A DNA stretch of 63,061 nt from an uncultured Collinsella sp. GTDB lineage: Bacteria > Actinomycetota > Coriobacteriia > Coriobacteriales > Coriobacteriaceae. This document shows positions 34,501 through 43,846 of the stretch, one piece after another. The DNA lies in contig CAKUGT010000009.1 of the NCBI GenBank assembly GCA_934654795.1, forward strand, positions 1-63,061, in the 5' to 3' direction. The notes under the pieces were generated by a model, which ran no database searches, was not told the DNA's origin, and was given only the letters and a program-made list of their open reading frames with translations. How positions within the stretch are numbered: position 1 is the first letter of the stretch; every line of letters begins with the position of its first letter. Position numbers and translations under genes: made by a program.

Positions 34501-34816
34501 GGATGTCTACTTCCTCGGGACCCAAGATCGAATCGTCGCTTTCTGCGGCGAGATATTCAATCCAGGCGTTGCGTTCCTCGGACCGGCGATTGGGGTCCCC
34601 GTAAGCCTTAAGCACTCCGTAGGCAGCCGTGCCATCCTTTGAGCGCACGGCGATCGGCTGAAAAGGCAGTTTGCGCATGAGGATGCTCTGCGAAACAAAA
34701 AGGCGAACGGCCTCGGCAAGTGATGTGCCCATGGCGTCGTAGAGACGCTCGGCATGCTGTTTGTCCTCTTCGCGAATGCGCACCTGTAGGATGGCTCGTT
34801 TTTGAGTCGATGACAT
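34493..34816 (-). CDS. RelB/DinJ-type antitoxin
   Basis: This is a 107-residue protein whose N-terminal half, ILQVRIREEDKQHAERLYDAMGTSLAEAVRLFVSQSI, is a ribbon-helix-helix DNA-binding domain of the RelB/DinJ type. The C-terminal half would wrap the toxin. Pairing a RelB/DinJ-type antitoxin with a PIN toxin rather than a RelE/YafQ toxin is less usual. The ribosome site AAGGGGG precedes ATG 34816. It likely represses its own promoter. Confidence 0.78.
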   Translation of the reverse strand: MSSTQKRAILQVRIREEDKQHAERLYDAMGTSLAEAVRLFVSQSILMRKLPFQPIAVRSKDGTAAYGVLKAYGDPNRRSEERNAWIEYLAAESDDSILGPEEVDIHE

Positions 34817-34824
34817 CGCTAGCC

Positions 34825-34853
34825 CCCTTATCTAGTGCAACACGGATGGTCAA
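34825..34853 (-). promoter_or_regulatory. Probable promoter of the toxin-antitoxin pair
   Basis: On the minus strand TTGACC (34853-34848) is followed after 17 bp by TAAGGG (34830-34825). A TAGATA (34834-34829) is an alternative -10 at shorter spacing. The leader would be very short. Confidence 0.4.
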
Positions 34854-34938
34854 ATTCGCCCTGTGCCTTCTTTTGACTATCTTATATCCACCACTTTATT
34901 TCACTCAAGTTAATGAGTGTAAACATAACTACAAGCGT

Positions 34939-35061
34939 AATACATCCGCAGAAGGAGAGCGTGAAAATCTCATATGCCTACGCGTGTAATACACTCGACT
35001 TTATAGTGCACCGAGAATAATCCCGACCTGCCAAAACCACTGCAATACACCCGTATTGCAG
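34939..35061 (+). promoter_or_regulatory. Repeated AATACAyyCG sites upstream of the formate hydrogenlyase operon
   Basis: AATACATCCG (34939), AATACACTCG (34988) and AATACACCCG (35044) are direct repeats at 49- and 56-bp spacing. The last lies in a palindrome with arms CTGCAATAC (35040-35048) and GTATTGCAG (35053-35061). A weaker CCTGTATACCG follows near 35104. These probably bind a regulator of the operon. The 424-bp gap (34817-35240) also holds a hairpin CCAGGCC/GGCCTGG (35169-35188) and no gene. Confidence 0.5.
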
Positions 35062-35240
35062 GGCTTATGCCCAAGTTTGCCCGTGGCAACTGCGTATATT
35101 CAACCTGTATACCGTTGGAGAAATTCCGTCGATTGCCTGTTTCGCCGCGGGCACTCGATTTACCGATGCCAGGCCACGGGCGGCCTGGGGCAACGTCGGC
35201 AGAACCTCTCCAGCAAGGGATTCAGGAGGGAGTGAACAAT

Positions 35241-35759
35241 ATGGGCAATAAACGAGTCGTCGCCGATTCTTCGCGCTGCATTGGGTGTCAAACCTGTATG
35301 GCGGCGTGCATCGAGGCGCACGACATCCCCGGTAACATCGCCGCACCGCGCCTACGCGTGACGCGCACCTACGAGATTTCCGCACCGGTGGCCTGCCATC
35401 ACTGCGAGGACGCTCCGTGCGCCAGGGCATGCCCCACGGGCGCGCTGTTCTTTGATCCAAAGAACCATCGCATCGGTGTGAACGAGGACAACTGCATCGG
35501 CTGCAAGAGCTGCGTCATGGCATGTCCCTTTGGCGCCGTGAGCGTGGCGACCACGCAGGTCCCCGTCTTGATGGGCGATGTGCGCGTGGGGTCGCAGACC
35601 AAGAGCTTTGTGCTCAAGTGCGACCTGTGCGTGGACCGTCCCGGCGGCCCGGCATGTGCCGAGGCCTGCCCGACCAAGGGCCTTTCCTTGGTGGACGAGG
35701 AGCGTCTAGCGGAGCTGACCGCCGAGCGCGCCCGCGCCACGATCGAAAACGAGGCGTAA
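35241..35759 (+). CDS. hydN: HydN-like 4Fe-4S ferredoxin of formate hydrogenlyase
   Basis: This encodes a 172-residue electron-transfer protein with four cysteine clusters: CIGCQTCMAAC, CHHCEDAPCARAC, CIGCKSCVMAC and CDLCVDRPGGPACAEAC. This layout is typical of HydN/HycB-type proteins carrying four [4Fe-4S] clusters. It likely passes electrons from formate dehydrogenase toward the hydrogenase in the cytoplasm. ATG 35241 has AGGAGGG at 35224-35230. It is the first gene of the operon, immediately upstream of fdhF. Confidence 0.9.
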   Translation: MGNKRVVADSSRCIGCQTCMAACIEAHDIPGNIAAPRLRVTRTYEISAPVACHHCEDAPCARACPTGALFFDPKNHRIGVNEDNCIGCKSCVMACPFGAVSVATTQVPVLMGDVRVGSQTKSFVLKCDLCVDRPGGPACAEACPTKGLSLVDEERLAELTAERARATIENEA

Positions 35760-35834
35760 ACGGCCGGCCAACAAGCCCAACGATTGTCAAATAAGTACCG
35801 AATAATCGGTAGTACCGAAAGGAAGGAGGGTGTC

Positions 35835-38057
35835 ATGGAGAAGCATAAAGTGATCTGCCCGTATTGCGGCGCCGGTTGCCAGTTTAACCTCCTGGTCCAA
35901 AACGGCCAGGTCGTGGGTACCGAACCGCTCAACGGCATCACCAATCAGGGCGAGCTGTGCCTTAAAGGCATGAGCGGCTACGACTTCATCAACGACACCA
36001 AGATCTTGACTCCCCGCGTGCTGCACCCGATGATCCGTCGCACCAAGGGCGCGGATCTTGAGCGCGTAAGCTGGGACGAGGCACTGGATTTCACCGCATC
36101 TAAGATGCAGGCCATAATTGACGAATATGGTCCTAACGCCGTCATGACCACCGGCTCTTCGCGAGGCGGCGGCAATGAGGCGAACTACGTCATGCAGAAG
36201 TTTACGCGTGCGTGCATCGGCACCCACAGCGTGGACAACTGCGCCCGTACTTGACACGGCCCTACTGTCCTCGGTCTGATGGACACGGTTGGTTCAGGTT
36301 GCATGTCTTGCTCCATCCCCGGTATGGAGGATGCGGGCTGCATATTCCTCTTCGGCTATAACCCTGCCGATTCGCACCCGATCGTCGCTAGGCGTATCGT
36401 GCGAGCCAAAGAAAAGGGTTGCAAGATCATCGTCGCCGACCCGCGCCATATCGAAACCGCGCGTATCGCCGATCTCTACCTTCCGATCAAGAACGGTTGC
36501 AACGTCGCGTTCCTCAACGCCTTTGCCAACTGTCTGGTCAACGATGGCCTCTACGACAAGGAATTCGTCGCCGAGCACACGAACGGCTTTGACGAGTGGT
36601 GGGAGACCATCAAGAACTACACTCCCGAATCCGTACAGGACATCACGGGCGTCGAGCCCGCGTTGATCCACCAAGCTGCCGAGATGTACGCCACGGCGAA
36701 GCCCTCTGCCATCATTGGCTGGGGCATGGGCGTATGCCAGCAGAAGCAGAACCTGAAGACGGTGCACACCATCGCCTCCATCGCCTGCGTTGCCGGCCAG
36801 ATCGGCAAACCCAACTCCGGCCTCGCGCCCGTGCGCGGTCAGAACAACGTCCAGGGCTCCTGCGATATGGGCATGCTGCCCAACCTGTACCCTGGCTACC
36901 AGAAAGTCACCGACCCCGCAGTGCGTGCCAAGTTTGCCAAGGCTTGGGGCGTGCCCGAGGAAAAGCTCCCGCTCGAGGAGGGCTACAAGCTCACCGACCT
37001 GGGTCACCTGGTCGACGAGGGTAAGGTGCACTGCTTCTACAACTACGGCGAGGACCCGGTGCAGACCGAGCCCGATTCGGCCGGAATGCGCAAGACGCTC
37101 TCCGAGCTGGATCTGTTCATTTGCCAGGACATCTTTATGACGCAGACGACCATGCTCGCCGACGTCATCCTGCCCGCTACCTCTTGGGGCGAGCACGAGG
37201 GTGTCTTTACCGCTTCTGACCGTAGCTTCCAGCACTTTGACGCGGCCGTTCCGCCCAAGGGCGAGTGCCGTCACGACTGGGAGATCTTCGCGGACCTGTC
37301 TACGCGCATGGGCTACCCCATGCACTACGACAACACCGAGCAGATCTGGAACGAGTGCATTAGCCTGTGCCCCAACTTTGTGGGCGCGACCTACGAGAAG
37401 ATGGCTCCCGAGGGCGGCTACGCCCAGTGGCCGGTCAAGAGCACCGATGTGAACGACCACGGCACGGCCGACATGTTCGCTGGTGGCAAGTTCACCACCA
37501 AGGACGGCCGCGCCAACCTGATGGCGCACGACTGGGAGGCGCCCTCCGAGCTTCCCGACGATGAGTACCCGCTCATCCTGTGCACCGTCCGCGAGGTCGG
37601 CCACTACAGCTGCCGCTCCATGACCGGCAACTGCAAGACGCTGGCGCTGCTCGCCGACGAGCCCGGCTTTGTCCGCATGAATCCCGCGGACGCCCAGGCG
37701 CGCGGCATCAAGAACGGCGACATCGTCTCGATTCACAGCCGCCGCGGCCAGGTATACAGCCGCGCCGACGTGAGCGACCGTATCAACAAGGGCACGGTCT
37801 ATATGACCTACCAGTGGTGGATCGGCAAGTGCAACGAGCTGACCATGCACAAGGTCGACCCGGTCTCGCATACGCCCGAGGACAAGTTCTCCGCCTGCCA
37901 GGTCGACGCCATCGCCGACCAGGTTTGGGCAGAGGGCGAGGTGGAGCGTCAGTACACCGAGCTCAAGCAGGCTCTGGTCGACGCCGCCGCTCCCCAGGAC
38001 GTTGAGCCTGGCGCCGCCAAGTTCGACGACGAGACGCACGTGAATCAAATCGTGTAG
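35835..38057 (+). CDS. fdhF: Formate dehydrogenase H, selenocysteine-containing (UGA = Sec140)
   Basis: This encodes a 740-residue molybdenum selenoenzyme that oxidises formate to CO2. Translation from ATG 35835 (AAGGAGGG upstream) reaches a UGA at 36252-36254, codon 140. It continues in the same frame to 38057: ...DNCART-U-HGPTVLGLMDTVGSG. E. coli FdhF has Sec at the same residue number followed by HG. The N-terminal [4Fe-4S] cysteines are Cys8, Cys11, Cys15 and Cys42, again matching E. coli numbering. A SECIS-like hairpin follows the UGA. The C-terminal molybdopterin-binding segment (GDIVSIHSRRGQVYSRADV) is intact. It works with HydN and the Hyf hydrogenase encoded downstream. Confidence 0.96.
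36266..36285 (+). promoter_or_regulatory. SECIS element of fdhF
   Basis: TGTCC-TC-GGTCT-GA-T-GGACA forms a stem with one bulged T and the apical loop GGUCU, identical to the loop of the E. coli fdhF element. The loop GU lies about 20 nt after the UGA. Confidence 0.88.
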
Positions 38058-38078
38058 TCCCGTTCTCGTTGGCTTTTT

Positions 38079-38113
38079 GGGCCGGGCGTCCCGTACGTTC
38101 GGGAGCCCGGCCC
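38079..38113 (+). terminator. Intercistronic hairpin between fdhF and hyfA
   Basis: GGGCCGGGC-G-TCCCG (38079-38093) pairs with CGGGAGCCCGGCCC (38100-38113), followed by GTTATTT. It may be a partial terminator or RNA-stability element that sets the ratio of fdhF to hydrogenase mRNA. Confidence 0.5.
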
Positions 38114-38135
38114 GTTATTTTGAAAGGAAGTGGGG

Positions 38136-38753
38136 ATGAACCGCTTCATCGACATCAACCCGGAGAGGTGCATCGGCTGCGGAACATGCCAGTCCGCCTG
38201 TGCCGACGCCCACCGGATGCAGGGTCTTCAGGACACGCCGCGTCTGGCGCTCGTGAAGACCGGCGGCATTTCGGCCGCCCTTGCCTGCCACCATTGCGAG
38301 GGCGCCCCCTGCGCCGAGGTTTGCCCGGTGAACGCCATCGAGCACGATGGCGACCGCATCCACGTCAAGGAGCAGGAGTGCATCGGGTGCAGGCTGTGCG
38401 CCATCGCGTGCCCCTTCGGAGCCATCCATCCCGATGGCACGTCTATCGCCGGTGTCGCAGGCATGTGCGACCCGACGCCTTCGTATCCCAAGTCCCTGAG
38501 CAGCCTGCTTACGTGGGCTCCCGGCCAGTACACCTGCGCTGTCAAGTGCGACCTGTGCGCCTTCGATCCGGAAGGCCCGCATTGTGTGGCGGCGTGCCCC
38601 ACCAAGGCGCTGACCGTCATGGGCGGCGCGGCCGATCGCGAGCTCGACGAGGCCAAGCGCCTGCGTTCGATCGAGAACGGTCCGTCTGTCGACGTGGCGG
38701 CTGTGGCCCAGGGCCTGTCCGAGAAAGCAGAAGGGAGCGTAAACAATGGATAG
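38136..38753 (+). CDS. hyfA: HyfA-like 4Fe-4S ferredoxin subunit
   Basis: This is a 205-residue ferredoxin-like protein with CIGCGTCQSAC, CHHCEGAPCAEVC, CIGCRLCAIAC and CDLCAFDPEGPHCVAAC. It is related to HydN but about 30 residues longer, with an insertion before the fourth cluster. By position it corresponds to HyfA/HycB, which links formate dehydrogenase to the membrane hydrogenase. ATG 38136 has GAAAGGAAG upstream. Its last 8 nt overlap the start of hyfB. Confidence 0.87.
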   Translation: MNRFIDINPERCIGCGTCQSACADAHRMQGLQDTPRLALVKTGGISAALACHHCEGAPCAEVCPVNAIEHDGDRIHVKEQECIGCRLCAIACPFGAIHPDGTSIAGVAGMCDPTPSYPKSLSSLLTWAPGQYTCAVKCDLCAFDPEGPHCVAACPTKALTVMGGAADRELDEAKRLRSIENGPSVDVAAVAQGLSEKAEGSVNNG

Positions 38754-40764
38754 CATGACGCTGTTTATCGCATCGCTTGCCGTCTCGTGCATCGGTGCGC
38801 TCGCCTCGGTTCTGCTGATCAAGGCCGACAACGCCGCCAAGACCGCCGGCTGCCTTATCGGCGCCGTCGCCGCGGTGCTCTCCTTTGTGGCCGGCATTCA
38901 GGCCGTGCTCGGCGACGTCACGTCGGTCGACACGATCGTCTTCTTCCCGTTCGCGCATTTCCAGCTGTTGCTCAACCAGCTGGCCGGTGTCTTTGTGATG
39001 CTCATCTCGGTACTAGCGTTTGCCGGATCGATCTACGGTCTCAATTACTTTGATGAGTATCCGGGCAAGAAGGGCCGCGCTGGCTTCTTCTTTAACACGT
39101 TTGTCGCCTCGATGATGCTCGTCATCACGGCCGACAACGTGTTCTGGTTCTTGGTTGCGTTTGAGCTCATGTCGCTCACCTCGTACTTCCTCGTCGTGAT
39201 CGAGGAGAACGAGAACTCCATCCACGGCGGTTGGCTCTACTTTGTGATCGCGCACGTTGGCTTTGTGCTCATCATGGCGAGCTTCCTCACCATGACCAAC
39301 TTCGCCGGCGGCTCGTTCGCGTTTGCCGATTTCCGCGCGACGCAGTTTAGCCCCGCGGTCGCATCCGTGTGCTTCGTGCTTGCCTTCTTTGGCTTTGGCG
39401 CCAAGGCCGGCATCATCCCGCTGCACGGCTGGCTGCCCAAGGCGCACCCCGAGGCTCCGTCCAACGTGTCGGCCCTCATGTCCGGCGGCATGATCAAGAT
39501 CGGTATCTTCGGCATTCTCAAGGTGGGTCTCGACCTGCTGAGCGCCTCGGGCGTTCAGGTCTGGTGGGGCCTCATGGTCATGGTCTTCGGTGCGATCTCG
39601 TCGGTCCTCGGCGTTGCCTTCGCTCTGCAGGAGCATGACATCAAGCGCCTGCTGGCCTACCACTCCGTCGAGAACATCGGCATCATCCTGCTCGGCGTGG
39701 GCGCCTCCATGGCCGCCATGGCGCTCGACTCGGTCGGTGTCGCCGTCCTGGCCCTGATGGCCGCCCTCTACCACACGTTTAACCACGCCATGTTTAAGGG
39801 TGAGCTGTTCTTGGGTGCCGGCGCGCTGCTGTACTCGACGGGCACGCGCAACATGGAAAAGATGGGCGGTCTGTTCCGCCGTATGCCGGCAACGGCCATC
39901 TGCTTCCTTATCGGCGCACTCGCCATCTCGGCTATTCCGCCCTTCAACGGCTTTGTTTCCGAGTGGTTCACCTACCAGTCGCTCTTTAATGCGGCTATGC
40001 AGGGTGACAAGGCCGTCATGATTGTGGCCGTGTTCGCTGCCGTCGCGCTCGCCATTACCGGCGCGCTGGCCGTCACGTGCTTCGTCAAGGCCTATGGCGT
40101 CTCCTTCGCCTCCGCGCCCCGCTCCGAGGCCGCGGCCAATGCCAAGGAGGTTCCCGCCCCCATGGTGTTGGCGCAGGGCCTGCTCGCGGCCATCTGCGTC
40201 GTGCTGGGCATCGGTGCTCCCGTGATCGCGCCCGTCCTGGTCGACGTCGCCGCGTCCGTGCTGCATCCGTACGGTGGCGTGTTTGCCGCCGAGGGTATGG
40301 AGCTTATGAACCAGTACTCCGGTGCCGCCACCTCCACGCCCGCGATCGCCATCGCACTCGTGGTGCTCGTCGGCCTTGCCTGCGGCTTCCGCAAGCTCAA
40401 GACGGTCGGCAAGGTTCAGAAGTCCCAGCCGTGGGCATGCGGTTATGCCCCCAACGAGCATATGCCCGTCGTCGCCACGACCTTCGCCTCCGAGGTGTCC
40501 TGGTTTATGCAGCCGCTCTACACGCTGCGCGACCGCTGCACGGCCGTCTGCTGGTCCATCGCGCACTTCTTCCAGAAGCTCACCGGCGTGGCCGAGGCTG
40601 TGGAGCCCGTACCCGACAAGGTTCTCGTCGATGCCCCGCATGAGGGTGTCGATAAACTCGCCGACCTCGCGACTAAGCTTGAGGGCGGCAACTACAGCAT
40701 CTATATCTGCTACATCGTCGCGGCACTCGTGGTGTTCCTCGTGCTCGCCGTGCAAATGGGTTAA
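38746..40764 (+). CDS. hyfB: Hydrogenase-4 membrane subunit HyfB (NuoL/proton-channel type)
   Basis: This is a 672-residue membrane protein of the proton-conducting transporter family. It has many hydrophobic helices and the conserved cores SLTSYFLVVIEENE, FGAKAGIIPLHGWLPKAHPEAPSNVSALMSG and HDIKRLLAYHSVENIGIILLG. NHAMFKGELFLGAG follows. These segments carry the lysines and glutamates of antiporter-like subunits in complex I and group 4 hydrogenases. A soluble, Pro/Val-rich segment precedes the final helix. Starts inside the end of hyfA, so translation is probably coupled. Confidence 0.9.
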   Translation: MDSMTLFIASLAVSCIGALASVLLIKADNAAKTAGCLIGAVAAVLSFVAGIQAVLGDVTSVDTIVFFPFAHFQLLLNQLAGVFVMLISVLAFAGSIYGLNYFDEYPGKKGRAGFFFNTFVASMMLVITADNVFWFLVAFELMSLTSYFLVVIEENENSIHGGWLYFVIAHVGFVLIMASFLTMTNFAGGSFAFADFRATQFSPAVASVCFVLAFFGFGAKAGIIPLHGWLPKAHPEAPSNVSALMSGGMIKIGIFGILKVGLDLLSASGVQVWWGLMVMVFGAISSVLGVAFALQEHDIKRLLAYHSVENIGIILLGVGASMAAMALDSVGVAVLALMAALYHTFNHAMFKGELFLGAGALLYSTGTRNMEKMGGLFRRMPATAICFLIGALAISAIPPFNGFVSEWFTYQSLFNAAMQGDKAVMIVAVFAAVALAITGALAVTCFVKAYGVSFASAPRSEAAANAKEVPAPMVLAQGLLAAICVVLGIGAPVIAPVLVDVAASVLHPYGGVFAAEGMELMNQYSGAATSTPAIAIALVVLVGLACGFRKLKTVGKVQKSQPWACGYAPNEHMPVVATTFASEVSWFMQPLYTLRDRCTAVCWSIAHFFQKLTGVAEAVEPVPDKVLVDAPHEGVDKLADLATKLEGGNYSIYICYIVAALVVFLVLAVQMG

Positions 40765-40776
40765 GGAGGGGAGAGC

Positions 40777-41703
40777 ATGAACAACATCGTACTTGCCGTT
40801 CTGCAGGGCGTGGTCGTCATGGCCGTCGCGCCGTTCTTCTCCGGTCTCGGTCGCGTGATCCGCGCTAAGATGCACAACCGTCGCGGCCCCAGCATCATGC
40901 AGGACTACCGCGACCTGGCCAAGCTCTTTGCGCGCCCCGAGTCCCAGAGCGAGGACGCGAGCTTTGCGCTGCGCATTATGCCGCCGCTGTTCTTCGCCGT
41001 TGCCTTTATGCTCGCGATGGGCCTGCCGCTCTTTACGGCACAAAGCCCCATTCCGGTCTTTGGTGACGCCATCACCATCATGTACAGCCTGGCGCTCGCC
41101 CGCTTCTTCTTCGCCCTCTGCGGCGTCGATTCCTCCAATGCCTACGCCGGTATCGGTGGTGTCCGCGAGCTGCTCATGAGCGTGCTCATCGAGCCGTCCA
41201 TGCTGCTGGCGCTGTTCGCCGCAGCCCTTGTTTGCGGCTCTACCGACATTGCCACCATGGGCCAGCACATCATGACGGGTGCCGTCGATGCGCCGGTCGC
41301 CGTGATCCTTGCCGGCATCGCCTTTGCCGTTGCCTGCTATATGGAGCTGGGCAAGCTGCCGTTTGACCAGGCCGAGGCCGAGCAGGAGCTTCAGGAGGGC
41401 CCGCTTGCCGAGCTTTCCGGTCCGTCGCTTGCCATGGCCAAGCTCGCCATGTCCATGAAGCAGGTCCTTGTCGTCGCCTGGTTCTGCGCGATTTTCGTCC
41501 CCTGGGGCGAGCCTGCTGCCATCGGCGCCGCGGCCGTTCTGGGAGCCGTCGTGTTCCTCGTGAAGTGCCTCATCGACTTTGTGATCTGCGGCGTGATCGA
41601 GAACTCCTGCTCGCGCTCGCGCTTTAAGGTACTCGGTAATCAGACTTGGGCCGTCGTGGGCATCGCCGTTTTGGCGTTTGTCTTCGTCATCGTCGGCGTG
41701 TAG
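40777..41703 (+). CDS. hyfC: Hydrogenase-4 membrane subunit HyfC (NuoH type)
   Basis: This is a 308-residue NuoH-like subunit that anchors the hydrogenase peripheral arm. Family segments are GLGRVIRAKMHNRRGPSIMQDYRDLAKLF near the N terminus and MELGKLPFDQAEAEQELQEGPLAELSGP in the centre. About eight hydrophobic helices are visible. AAGGAGGGGAG precedes ATG 40777, 12 nt after hyfB. Confidence 0.92.
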   Translation: MNNIVLAVLQGVVVMAVAPFFSGLGRVIRAKMHNRRGPSIMQDYRDLAKLFARPESQSEDASFALRIMPPLFFAVAFMLAMGLPLFTAQSPIPVFGDAITIMYSLALARFFFALCGVDSSNAYAGIGGVRELLMSVLIEPSMLLALFAAALVCGSTDIATMGQHIMTGAVDAPVAVILAGIAFAVACYMELGKLPFDQAEAEQELQEGPLAELSGPSLAMAKLAMSMKQVLVVAWFCAIFVPWGEPAAIGAAAVLGAVVFLVKCLIDFVICGVIENSCSRSRFKVLGNQTWAVVGIAVLAFVFVIVGV

Positions 41704-41718
41704 GAGAAGGGAGAAACA

Positions 41719-43176
41719 ATGTCATTCGCAGTCAGTCTGTCCCTTCTCGGCTTGGTCGCTATCGCGGCCCCGATGGTGGCCTCGGTGCTTGTCGCCCTGT
41801 TCCCCCGTCCGTACGCCAAGTGGTTCAGCGTCTTGGGTGCTGCCGTCTCGACGGTCTGCACCATCGCCCTCGCCGCGAACTTCGCCGGTGCCGGCATGCC
41901 CGATACGCAGGTCCCCCTGATCTCGTTTGGGCAGACCCTCGTCATGGGATTTACGTTTGACCGTATGAGCACGCTGCTCGCGCCCGCCTTTGTGGGCATC
42001 GGCCTGCTCGTCGTGATCTACTCGATTCCCTATATGAGCGAGAACAACCGTGAGCACCCCGATGCGCCGCGTCGTCGCTTCTATGCGTACCTCGCGACCT
42101 TTATCGGTGCCATGGCCGGTCTTGTGTACAGTTCGACCCTTCTGGGCCAGCTCGTGTTCTTTGAGATCACGGGCGCGTGCTCTTGGGGCCTCATCAGCTA
42201 CTACATGACCCCCACCGCCAAGAAGGCCGGCATGAAGGCCCTCATCATCACGCATATCGGCGCGCTTGGCCTGTACCTGGGTGCCGCTATCGTGTTTGCC
42301 CACACCGGTACCTTCGCCATCACGGCGATTGCCGGCCTGGACTCCAACCTTAAGGCCATCGTCCTTTTGCTCGTGCTGTTCGCGGCCTGGGCAAAGTCCG
42401 CACAGGTTCCCATGTACATGTGGCTGCCTTCGGCCATGGAGGCCCCCACGCCTGTCTCGGCCTACCTGCACGGCGCCTCGATGGTTAAGGTCGGCGTGTG
42501 CGTGTTCGCCCGCGCCCTTGTCTCTGCCGGTGAGGTTCCCGAGATTGTGGGCTGGGTCGCCGTTATCGACGCCATGGTCACCATGCTCTTTGGCTTCCTC
42601 ATGTACCTGCCGCAAAAGGATATGAAGCGCCTGCTGGCCTTCTCCACGATCGCTCAGCTCTCCTACGTGTTCTTTGGCCTGGGCCTTTCGGTCTTTGGCA
42701 GCCAGCTCGCCTTTGATGGCGCGGTCTGCCATATCTTTAACCACGCGTTTGCCAAGACCCTGTTCTTCCTGATCGCCGGTTCGTTCTCCTTTACGCTCGG
42801 TACGCGTATGCTGCCCAAGCTGCGCGGCATCGTAAAGAAGTACCCGATCTCGGGTGTGGGCTTTGGTGTCGCGGCGCTCGCCATTGCCGGCGTGCCGCCT
42901 ATGAACACGTTCTTCTCGAAGTTCCAGATCATCGCCGGCGGCTTCTCCGTCGGTGCCGGCAACGTCGCGATCTTGGTGCTCGTGTGCATCATGGTCGCCG
43001 AGACCGTCGCCACCTTTGCCTGGTTCCTCAAGTGGATGGGCTATTGCCTACCCGGTGAGCCGAGCGAAGAGGTCGCCGCGGGAGCACCGCTCCCCAAGGC
43101 GATGGCATTCGTGTTCATCGTGCTCATCATCATGGTCATCGTCAGCGGCCCGCTTTCGGCCAGCTGGATCGGTTAG
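41719..43176 (+). CDS. hyfD: Hydrogenase-4 membrane subunit HyfD (NuoL/M type)
   Basis: This is a 485-residue antiporter-like subunit. The core AWAKSAQVPMYMWLPSAMEAPTPVSAYLHGASMVKVG and KDMKRLLAFSTIAQLSYVFFGLGLS are canonical. Together with HyfB and HyfF it gives three proton-channel-type subunits, as in Hyf (hydrogenase-4), rather than the single one of Hyc (hydrogenase-3). This implies stronger coupling of H2 formation to ion pumping, which is inference from family knowledge. GAGAAGGGAG precedes ATG 41719. Confidence 0.9.
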   Translation: MSFAVSLSLLGLVAIAAPMVASVLVALFPRPYAKWFSVLGAAVSTVCTIALAANFAGAGMPDTQVPLISFGQTLVMGFTFDRMSTLLAPAFVGIGLLVVIYSIPYMSENNREHPDAPRRRFYAYLATFIGAMAGLVYSSTLLGQLVFFEITGACSWGLISYYMTPTAKKAGMKALIITHIGALGLYLGAAIVFAHTGTFAITAIAGLDSNLKAIVLLLVLFAAWAKSAQVPMYMWLPSAMEAPTPVSAYLHGASMVKVGVCVFARALVSAGEVPEIVGWVAVIDAMVTMLFGFLMYLPQKDMKRLLAFSTIAQLSYVFFGLGLSVFGSQLAFDGAVCHIFNHAFAKTLFFLIAGSFSFTLGTRMLPKLRGIVKKYPISGVGFGVAALAIAGVPPMNTFFSKFQIIAGGFSVGAGNVAILVLVCIMVAETVATFAWFLKWMGYCLPGEPSEEVAAGAPLPKAMAFVFIVLIIMVIVSGPLSASWIG

Positions 43177-43189
43177 GAGGTAGAACGAC

Positions 43190-43843
43190 ATGGGTTATTC
43201 GATCGTCAACATCCTTGGCGGCCTTCTGATCGTCACGTCCACCATGGTGGTCATTTCCAAGAACATTAAGCACTCCATCCGCTGGTATGCGGTGCAGTCG
43301 CTGGTGCTCGTGGGCCTGCTCGCCACGCTCGGTGTCACCACCGGCGCGCAGGAGCTCCTTATGTGGGCGGGTTCGGCCTTTATCACCAAGGTCGTCCTGG
43401 TCCCGTACATTCTCAACCGCGCGTACAAGAAGATGGGCGAGCCGAGCGACGCTTCGCTGGCTGCCGGCATTAAGCCCGCATGGGCCATCTGCATCATCGC
43501 CGTCGAGGTCGCCATCTGCTTTGCCGTCGTGACGCAGATCAGCCTGCCTACGGCCGAGGTCGCAACGCCTGCGCTCGCCATCAGCTTTGCCCACTTCTTT
43601 GTGGGCCTTACCTGCATCATCTCGCAGCGCAACATCATGAAGCAGATTTTTGGCTACTGCCTCATGGAAAACGGCAGCCACGTGACGCTCGCGTTGCTTG
43701 CGCCCACCGCTCCCGAGATCATCGAGATCGGTATTGCCACCGACGCCATCTTCGCCGTCATCATCATGTCCATCGTCGTGCGTCGCATTTGGGAAGACTC
43801 CCATTCGCTCGACTCGCGCGACCTGTCCGAGCTGAGGGGGTAG
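43190..43843 (+). CDS. hyfE: Hydrogenase-4 membrane subunit HyfE
   Basis: This is a 217-residue membrane protein with about six hydrophobic helices, corresponding to HyfE by size, order and features. Examples are SQRNIMKQIFGYCLMENGSHVTLALLAPTAPEIIEIG, which resembles the NuoK-type C-terminal part. AGGAGG lies just upstream of ATG 43190. HyfE is absent from Hyc-type operons, so it helps identify this as a Hyf-type complex. Confidence 0.88.
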   Translation: MGYSIVNILGGLLIVTSTMVVISKNIKHSIRWYAVQSLVLVGLLATLGVTTGAQELLMWAGSAFITKVVLVPYILNRAYKKMGEPSDASLAAGIKPAWAICIIAVEVAICFAVVTQISLPTAEVATPALAISFAHFFVGLTCIISQRNIMKQIFGYCLMENGSHVTLALLAPTAPEIIEIGIATDAIFAVIIMSIVVRRIWEDSHSLDSRDLSELRG

Positions 43844-43846
43844 TCC

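Noticed and set aside
35185..35202. Sigma-54 promoter for the formate hydrogenlyase operon
   Set aside because: GG-N10-GC spacing occurs by chance, but the surrounding bases do not fit TGGCAC-N5-TTGC.
36252..36254. fdhF as two separate genes split by a stop
   Set aside because: The UGA is at codon 140, the known Sec site, with an E. coli-like SECIS loop; the second half has no separate ribosome site.
39013..41268. 751-residue minus-strand open frame across hyfB-hyfC
   Set aside because: It runs antisense across two conserved genes and has a biased composition (His/Asp/Gly/Glu); no plausible start or domain.
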